Shown: positions 5,576-6,877 of the stretch, in pieces
Layout: each line of letters starts with the position of its first letter
Numbering within the stretch: the first letter of the stretch is position 1
Source: an uncultured Selenomonadales bacterium
GTDB taxonomy: Bacteria > Bacillota > Negativicutes > Selenomonadales > Selenomonadaceae
Length of the DNA stretch: 6,877 nt
Assembly (NCBI GenBank): GCA_946547205.1
Contig: CAMNPA010000068.1
Location: 1 to 6,877 of the forward strand
Direction: 5' to 3'
Notes under the pieces: model-generated
Databases searched by the model: none
Seen by the model: only the letters and a program-made list of their open reading frames with translations
What the model was told of the DNA's origin: nothing
Position numbers and translations under genes: made by a program

Positions 5576-5701
5576 TTACGACTCGACTTGAACGCTCTCC
5601 TTGTATTCTGCAAAAGTCACGGAAATTTTTTTAGTCTGCGGCGAAGAAATTTCTTCCTCGCCCGTGAATAGATCGCCGAACAGTGAAATATTTTTCTGCA
5701 T
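5576..5701 (-). pseudogene. Detached 5' end of the PLD-ATPase gene (41 codons, then TAA)
   Basis: An ATG at 5701 has an ideal GGAGGTG (5709-5715) 7 bases upstream. It opens a 41-residue peptide (MQKNISLFGDLF at the start, ISVTFAEYKESVQVES at the end) that stops at TAA 5576-5578. The frame continues without a shift into ELFKGFSELHAVTYSVGI of the 641-codon part. The signal set (promoter, ribosome binding site, ATG) therefore belongs to a gene of about 683 codons. Either a point mutation made the ochre codon, or the product is made by readthrough or by reinitiation at the TTG three bases after the stop. I favour a recent nonsense mutation. Confidence 0.7.
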
Positions 5702-5725
5702 TGTAAAACACCTCCGCAAAATTTT

Positions 5726-5731
5726 ATAATA
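5726..5731 (-). promoter_or_regulatory. Possible -10 box of the PLD-ATPase gene
   Basis: On the minus strand this reads TATTAT and would start transcription near 5719, giving a short leader that holds the GGAGGTG site. No convincing -35 box is seen. It faces away from the gntR promoter at 5796-5825. Confidence 0.3.
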
Positions 5732-5795
5732 CATTATCGGCGCAAATTCGATTTATGATAAGCATTTGACCGAAAAAAATTTTTCCCGACGATTC

Positions 5796-5825
5796 TTGAC
5801 AAACGGCGAGCAATATCTGTATACT
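5796..5825 (+). promoter_or_regulatory. Promoter of the GntR-family regulator
   Basis: A perfect TTGACA (5796-5801), an 18-base spacer, and TATACT (5820-5825). The start near 5832 falls at the ribosome binding site AGGTG, so the leader would be only about 10 bases. Confidence 0.75.
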
Positions 5826-5831
5826 GCGCGC
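5817..5831 (+). promoter_or_regulatory. Candidate GntR operator over the gntR -10 box
   Basis: GTATACTGCG (5819-5828) is identical to 6532-6541 in front of the reductase gene; 12 of 15 bases match over the wider site. The GT..AC core (GTATAC) fits the general style of FadR-type operators. Binding here would block the -10 box, giving autorepression. Confidence 0.4.
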
Positions 5832-5842
5832 AGGTGATTGAA

Positions 5843-6499
5843 ATGATTAAAAAAGTTTCTTTCAAGGATCAGATTTACGAACAACTGAAGCAAGAGATAA
5901 TCACGGGCGAAATGCGAACGGACGAAATTTATTCCGAGCAAATGATAGCCGACAAGCTCAACGTGTCGCGTACTCCCGTCCGCGAAGCTGTTCTCCAACT
6001 GCGTTTTGAAAATTTGGTTGACGTGTTCAGCGGACGCGGTTTCAGTGTTCGACCGATTCATTTTTTCGACGTGCAACAAATCATTCAAGCGCGAACTGCC
6101 ATTGAAGGCGCGAGTTTGCGTGCACTGATAATCGGGCTGGATACTGCGGAAGGGCGCGAAGTTCTTGAGGAAATGGAACGTTACGTCAAGCAAGACATGC
6201 CCGCCGCGCTTGTCGACAACAATTATAATTTCATGCGGCTTGATATGGAATTTCACATGTTGAGCGTGTCGTTCACCGGCAACGAATTTTTTATCCAGAT
6301 AATGAACATGATGCGCACGCGACTTGAGCAAGCGATTGTCAGTTCGTTGAAGAAACAAAACCGCACCATTGCCGCGATTGATGAGCACGAAAAAATTTTT
6401 TCGGCGGTCAATCGGCACGACACCGACGGCGCGATTAGAGCACTCGTCAATCACATGGAAGCTAGCGAATCGATTTTGCGCGAAATGATGGACGATTAA
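5843..6499 (+). CDS. GntR-family transcriptional regulator, FadR/FCD subfamily
   Basis: A 218-residue regulator. Residues 1-70 are the GntR winged helix-turn-helix, with EQMIADKLNVSRTPVREAVL and GRGFSVRPI of the wing. Residues about 75-210 are the all-helical FCD ligand domain; the likely metal/ligand residues are Asp134 and His138 (LDMEFH), His182 (DEHEKIF) and His204 (VNHM). Such proteins usually sense small carboxylic or sugar acids and repress the neighbouring catabolic genes. I chose ATG 5843 because AGGTG lies 6 bases upstream; a GTG at 5834 in the same frame overlaps that site. The next gene in the same direction is a GarR-like reductase with its own promoter and a shared motif, so a glycerate, tartronate or aldarate-type effector is plausible. 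Confidence 0.92.
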   Translation: MIKKVSFKDQIYEQLKQEIITGEMRTDEIYSEQMIADKLNVSRTPVREAVLQLRFENLVDVFSGRGFSVRPIHFFDVQQIIQARTAIEGASLRALIIGLDTAEGREVLEEMERYVKQDMPAALVDNNYNFMRLDMEFHMLSVSFTGNEFFIQIMNMMRTRLEQAIVSSLKKQNRTIAAIDEHEKIFSAVNRHDTDGAIRALVNHMEASESILREMMDD

Positions 6500-6518
6500 C
6501 TTCGGCTAATTTTTTTTT
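6494..6518 (+). terminator. Weak intrinsic terminator overlapping the gntR stop
   Basis: A short stem ATTAAC/GCTAAT (6495-6500/6505-6510; one A-C mismatch) is capped by a C(TTCG)G tetraloop and followed by a run of nine T (6510-6518). The stop codon TAA lies in the stem. The stem is weak, so some readthrough into the reductase gene is likely. Confidence 0.5.
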
Positions 6519-6538
6519 GAGCGATTGAACCGTATACT
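6510..6538 (+). promoter_or_regulatory. Promoter of the GarR-like reductase gene
   Basis: TATACT (6533-6538) matches the gntR -10 box. The -35 position at 17 bases falls in the T-run (TTTTTT, 6510-6515), a poor match. The terminator T-tract thus seems to serve as upstream promoter DNA too. Confidence 0.45.
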
Positions 6539-6550
6539 GCGTGTTACACG
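6532..6550 (+). promoter_or_regulatory. Candidate operator of the reductase gene
   Basis: GTATACTGCG (6532-6541), shared with the gntR promoter, runs into a perfect inverted repeat CGTGT-T-ACACG (6540-6550). The core TGTTACA has the TGT-N-ACA form common in FadR-type GntR sites. It covers the -10 box and the transcription start region, so binding should repress. Confidence 0.45.
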
Positions 6551-6575
6551 TAAAAATAAATTGGAGGTATTTATC

Positions 6576-6877
6576 ATGAGGAAGGTTGGTTTTATCGGAC
6601 TGGGCATCATGGGCAAGCCGATGGTGCGCAATTTGCTCAAGGCAGGTATCGTCGTCACGGTTTATGACATCAATCAAAACGCCGTTGCCGAAATGGTTAA
6701 TGCGGGTGCAAAGTCCGCCGCGACGCCGAAAGAGACTGCTCAAGGTCAAGACGTTGTGATAACCATGGTACCGAACGGAAAAATTGTCGAGGGACTTTTG
6801 ACCGGCGAAAACGGTATACTGGCGGGCGTCAACGCGGGAACGATTATCGCCGACATGAGCTCCGTCACTCCTACGCA
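6576..6877 (+). CDS. garR: 2-hydroxy-3-oxopropionate (tartronate semialdehyde) reductase, 5' part
   Basis: The first 100 codons of a beta-hydroxyacid dehydrogenase; the window ends inside it. The N-terminus RKVGFIGLGIMGKPMVRNLL is the Rossmann dinucleotide loop with the family signature and closely resembles GarR/GlxR. Asp29 or so in VYDIN, at the end of the second strand, suggests NADH use. VVITMVPN, GENGILAG and IIADMSSVTP follow as expected. These enzymes reduce tartronate semialdehyde to D-glycerate in glyoxylate, glucarate or galactarate breakdown; 3-hydroxyisobutyrate dehydrogenase is the main alternative. The start is fixed by GGAGGT (6563-6568) 7 bases before the ATG. The catalytic lysine lies beyond the window. 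Confidence 0.88.
   Translation, partial: MRKVGFIGLGIMGKPMVRNLLKAGIVVTVYDINQNAVAEMVNAGAKSAATPKETAQGQDVVITMVPNGKIVEGLLTGENGILAGVNAGTIIADMSSVTPT

Noticed and set aside
5576..5590. AGTCGAGTCG on the minus strand as a 5-base slippage duplication that created the stop
   Set aside because: A 5-base insertion would shift the frame, yet the parts before and after the TAA are in the same frame.
5834..5842. GTG start three codons upstream for the GntR regulator
   Set aside because: The GTG is part of the AGGTG ribosome binding site that serves the ATG at 5843.

Overview
The window looks like a chromosomal stretch from a low-to-moderate GC Gram-positive-lineage bacterium (Bacillota). The order rplU (L21) – prp – rpmA (L27), with an L27 that carries an N-terminal extension cut off by Prp, is a Bacillota arrangement. 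The extension reads FDLQRF|A where staphylococci have LQFF|A; I recall similar forms from Negativicutes/Selenomonadales, so that class is my best guess, not a proof. Ribosome binding sites are strong GGAGG types and several promoters are near-consensus sigma-A sites.

Layout. Positions 3-77 hold the last codons of an unidentified plus-strand gene, followed by a bidirectional terminator shared with a minus-strand WYL-domain regulator (127-1116). A strong promoter and a short structured leader then drive the tightly packed rplU-prp-rpmA operon (1409-2346). Behind it lies a heptanucleotide repeat block that folds on itself (2346-2419), then a tRNA-Leu(CAA) with its own promoter and a strong terminator (2436-2616), then a HAD phosphatase of the phosphoglycolate phosphatase type (2732-3397).

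From 3378 the sequence looks accessory. The last 22 bases around the phosphatase stop codon recur exactly 263 bases downstream at 3641-3662. Between the copies lies a gene-free segment with three consecutive near-perfect hairpins. The second copy also contains the stop codon of a large minus-strand gene (3647-5572) encoding a PLD/HKD-type nuclease-like domain joined to a P-loop ATPase. That gene is preceded, in frame, by 41 codons with an ideal ribosome binding site, but an ochre codon (5576-5578) separates the two parts. This damaged or unusually expressed nuclease-ATPase gene is the best candidate here for an undescribed, possibly defence-related, system.

The right part returns to ordinary metabolism: a divergent FadR-type GntR regulator (5843-6499) and the start of a GarR-like tartronate semialdehyde reductase (6576 to the window end). 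Both promoters share a GTATACTGCG motif over the -10 box, which suggests the regulator controls itself and the reductase gene.
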